Shown piece by piece: positions 5,719 to 7,256 of a DNA stretch of 7,256 nt. Made by a program: the position numbers and the translations under genes. The stretch's first letter is position 1. Every line of letters begins with the position of its first letter. The notes beneath the pieces were generated by a model, which saw only the letters and a list, made by a program, of their open reading frames with translations, did no database searches and had not been told where the DNA came from. The DNA is from an uncultured Micrococcus sp. Lineage in GTDB: Bacteria; Actinomycetota; Actinomycetes; Actinomycetales; Micrococcaceae. The stretch covers positions 1 to 7,256 of the forward strand of contig CAMIOJ010000107.1 of NCBI GenBank assembly GCA_946222435.1, given 5' to 3'.

Positions 5719-7256
5719 ATGACTGTGACCGACCAGCTCCGCTCTGCCCGCGACCTCCTCGTGCGGCACCAGCAGGACTACGACGCGGCCCGCCGCGAGT
5801 TCGAGTGGCCCCGCTTCACCGAGTTCAACTTCGCCACGGACTGGTTCGACCGGCTCGCCGAGGACCCGCAGCGCGGGCAGACCGACGCCCTCGTCATCGT
5901 GGAGGAGGACGGCAGCGTGCTGCGCCGCACCTACGCGGAGCTCTCGGCGTCCTCCAAGCAGGTCGGCGCCTGGCTGCAGCAGTCCGGTGTGCAGCGCGGC
6001 CACCGCCTGATCCTCATGCTGGACAACCAGGTCGAGCTCTGGGAGACCATGCTCGCCTGCATCCGCATCGGCGCCGTCATGGTCCCCACCACCACCCAGA
6101 TGACCGCGGTGGACCTGCAGGACCGCGTGGACCGCGCCGAGGCCCGCTGGGCCGTGGCCGACGCCAAGAACCTGGCGAAGTTCCAGGACGTGGAGGGCGA
6201 GTGCACCCTCATCCACGTCCCCGGCCACTACGCCTCCGAGGCCGAGAAGGCGGCGCCGGAGGTCTCCGGCCGCACCGTCCTGTCCTACGCGGACGCCTAC
6301 GCCGTGGACGCCGAGCCGACCCTTCAGGAGCCCACCGCCGCGGACGAGACGCTGCTGCTGTACTTCACCTCCGGCACCACCTCCAAGCCCAAGCTGGTGG
6401 AGCACACCCACACCTCCTACCCGGTGGGCCACCTCTCGACCATCTACTGGATCGGCCTGCAGCCCGGCGACGTGCACCTGAACGTGGCCTCCCCGGGCTG
6501 GGCCAAGCACGCCTGGTCCAACGTGTTCGCCCCCTGGCTGGCTGAGGCCACGATCTTCGTGCTCAACTTCGGCAAGTTCGAGGCCGGCACGCTCATGAAG
6601 GCCATGGCCGAGGGCGGCGTGACCAGCTTCTGCGCCCCGCCCACCGTGTGGCGCATGCTCATCAAGGCGGACCTGACCCAGCTGGCGACCCCGCCGAAGA
6701 AGGCGATCTCCGCCGGCGAGCCGCTCAACGCGGAAGTCATCGACCAGGTGCAGAAGGCCTGGGACGTCACCATCCGGGACGGCTTCGGCCAGACCGAGAC
6801 CACCCTGCAGATCGCCAACACCCCGGGCGCGCGCATGAAGATCGGCGGCATGGGCCGCCCGCTGCCCGGCTACGAGATCGTCCTCATCGACCCGCTGACC
6901 GGGCAGGAGGCGGACGAGGGCGAGATCTGCGTGAAGCTCGATCCCCGCCCTGTGGGCGTGCTGAAGTCCTACTTCGGCAATCAGGAGAAGACGGACGAGG
7001 TCTTCCGCGACGGCGTCTACCACACCGGTGACATCGCCTCGAAGGACGAGCAGGGCGTCTACACCTACGTGGGCCGCGCCGACGACGTCTTCAAGTCCTC
7101 GGACTACAAGGTGTCCCCGTTCGAGCTCGAGTCCGTCCTGGTGGAGCACCCGGCCGTCATGGAAGGCGCGATCGTCCCGACCCCGGACGAGATGCGCCTG
7201 GCCGTGCCCAAGGCCTTCGTGACCCTCGCCGCCGGCTACGAGCCCACCGAGGAGAC
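5719..7256 (+). CDS. Acyl-CoA synthetase (AMP-forming, medium-chain type), 3' partial
   Basis: The reading frame stays open from the ATG at 5719 to the right edge: 512 codons plus two bases. It belongs to the ANL (AMP-binding) superfamily, which activates a carboxylic acid with ATP to an acyl-adenylate and then an acyl-CoA. Motifs: P-loop YFTSGTTSKPK (215-225), SAGEPLN (332-338), GFGQTET (355-361), YHTGD (434-438, ribose-binding Asp) and the hinge region GRADDVFKSSDYKVSP (452-467). PTTTQM in the N-terminal part resembles the GTTQM of mammalian ACSM medium-chain ligases, and PGWAKHAWSNVFAPW is typical of acetate/propionate-like actinobacterial relatives, so the acid may be short or medium chain. 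The catalytic lysine near the C-terminus lies past the window. The adjacent dehydrogenase would be a logical next step on the product. Confidence 0.92.
   Translation, partial: MTVTDQLRSARDLLVRHQQDYDAARREFEWPRFTEFNFATDWFDRLAEDPQRGQTDALVIVEEDGSVLRRTYAELSASSKQVGAWLQQSGVQRGHRLILMLDNQVELWETMLACIRIGAVMVPTTTQMTAVDLQDRVDRAEARWAVADAKNLAKFQDVEGECTLIHVPGHYASEAEKAAPEVSGRTVLSYADAYAVDAEPTLQEPTAADETLLLYFTSGTTSKPKLVEHTHTSYPVGHLSTIYWIGLQPGDVHLNVASPGWAKHAWSNVFAPWLAEATIFVLNFGKFEAGTLMKAMAEGGVTSFCAPPTVWRMLIKADLTQLATPPKKAISAGEPLNAEVIDQVQKAWDVTIRDGFGQTETTLQIANTPGARMKIGGMGRPLPGYEIVLIDPLTGQEADEGEICVKLDPRPVGVLKSYFGNQEKTDEVFRDGVYHTGDIASKDEQGVYTYVGRADDVFKSSDYKVSPFELESVLVEHPAVMEGAIVPTPDEMRLAVPKAFVTLAAGYEPTEE

Noticed and set aside
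5353..7149. Minus-strand frame of 598 codons opposite the acyl-CoA ligase
   Set aside because: No recognisable motifs, low-complexity Gly/Leu/Val/His composition, and opposite a ligase gene with all its motifs in order; long antisense frames are expected at this GC content.

Overview
The window comes from a very GC-rich actinobacterium. Third codon positions are almost all G or C, ribosome binding sites are strong (AAGGAG/AAGGAGG), one gene starts with GTG, and terminator hairpins have no U-tract. The gene families (TreZ, a DUF4032 kinase-like protein, a membrane-anchored DsbA-like protein, and an acyl-CoA dehydrogenase/ligase pair) suit a Micrococcaceae-type genome such as Micrococcus, Kocuria or Arthrobacter. 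That placement is inference from style and content, not a database match.

Layout, left to right. (1) The 3' nine-tenths or so of treZ (plus strand, cut by the left edge), the trehalose-releasing enzyme of the TreY/TreZ pathway. (2) Converging on it across a 15-base gap, a 429-residue DUF4032 protein with a complete set of kinase-fold motifs (minus strand, 1631-2920). (3) After a 207-base divergent spacer, a 295-residue membrane-anchored DsbA-like thiol-disulfide oxidoreductase (plus, 3128-4015, GTG start). (4) A structured stretch from 4016 to 4254: a two-part hairpin after the dsbA-like gene, a -10-like box, a 13-pair hairpin three bases upstream of a tRNA, tRNA-Thr(TGT) at 4135-4208, and an 18-pair perfect hairpin terminator. 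(5) A glutaryl-CoA-dehydrogenase-like acyl-CoA dehydrogenase (minus, 4329-5501). (6) A 217-base divergent control region with a CRP/GlxR-type operator candidate (GTGA-N6-TCAC) and a second, imperfect palindrome. (7) A medium-chain-type acyl-CoA ligase (plus, from 5719), cut by the right edge.

How the genes fit together: the dehydrogenase and ligase are back to back over one control region and could form a two-step acid-catabolism module, in which the ligase makes an acyl-CoA and the dehydrogenase introduces a double bond. The possible cAMP-receptor-type site would suit carbon-source control. The treZ, DUF4032, dsbA-like and tRNA genes are separate housekeeping units.

Nothing here amounts to a clearly new system: no phage, transposon, CRISPR or defence genes are visible. 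The points most worth following are the operator region, the dehydrogenase that lacks the usual dicarboxylate-binding residues, the kinase-like protein of unknown substrate, and the hairpin next to the tRNA.
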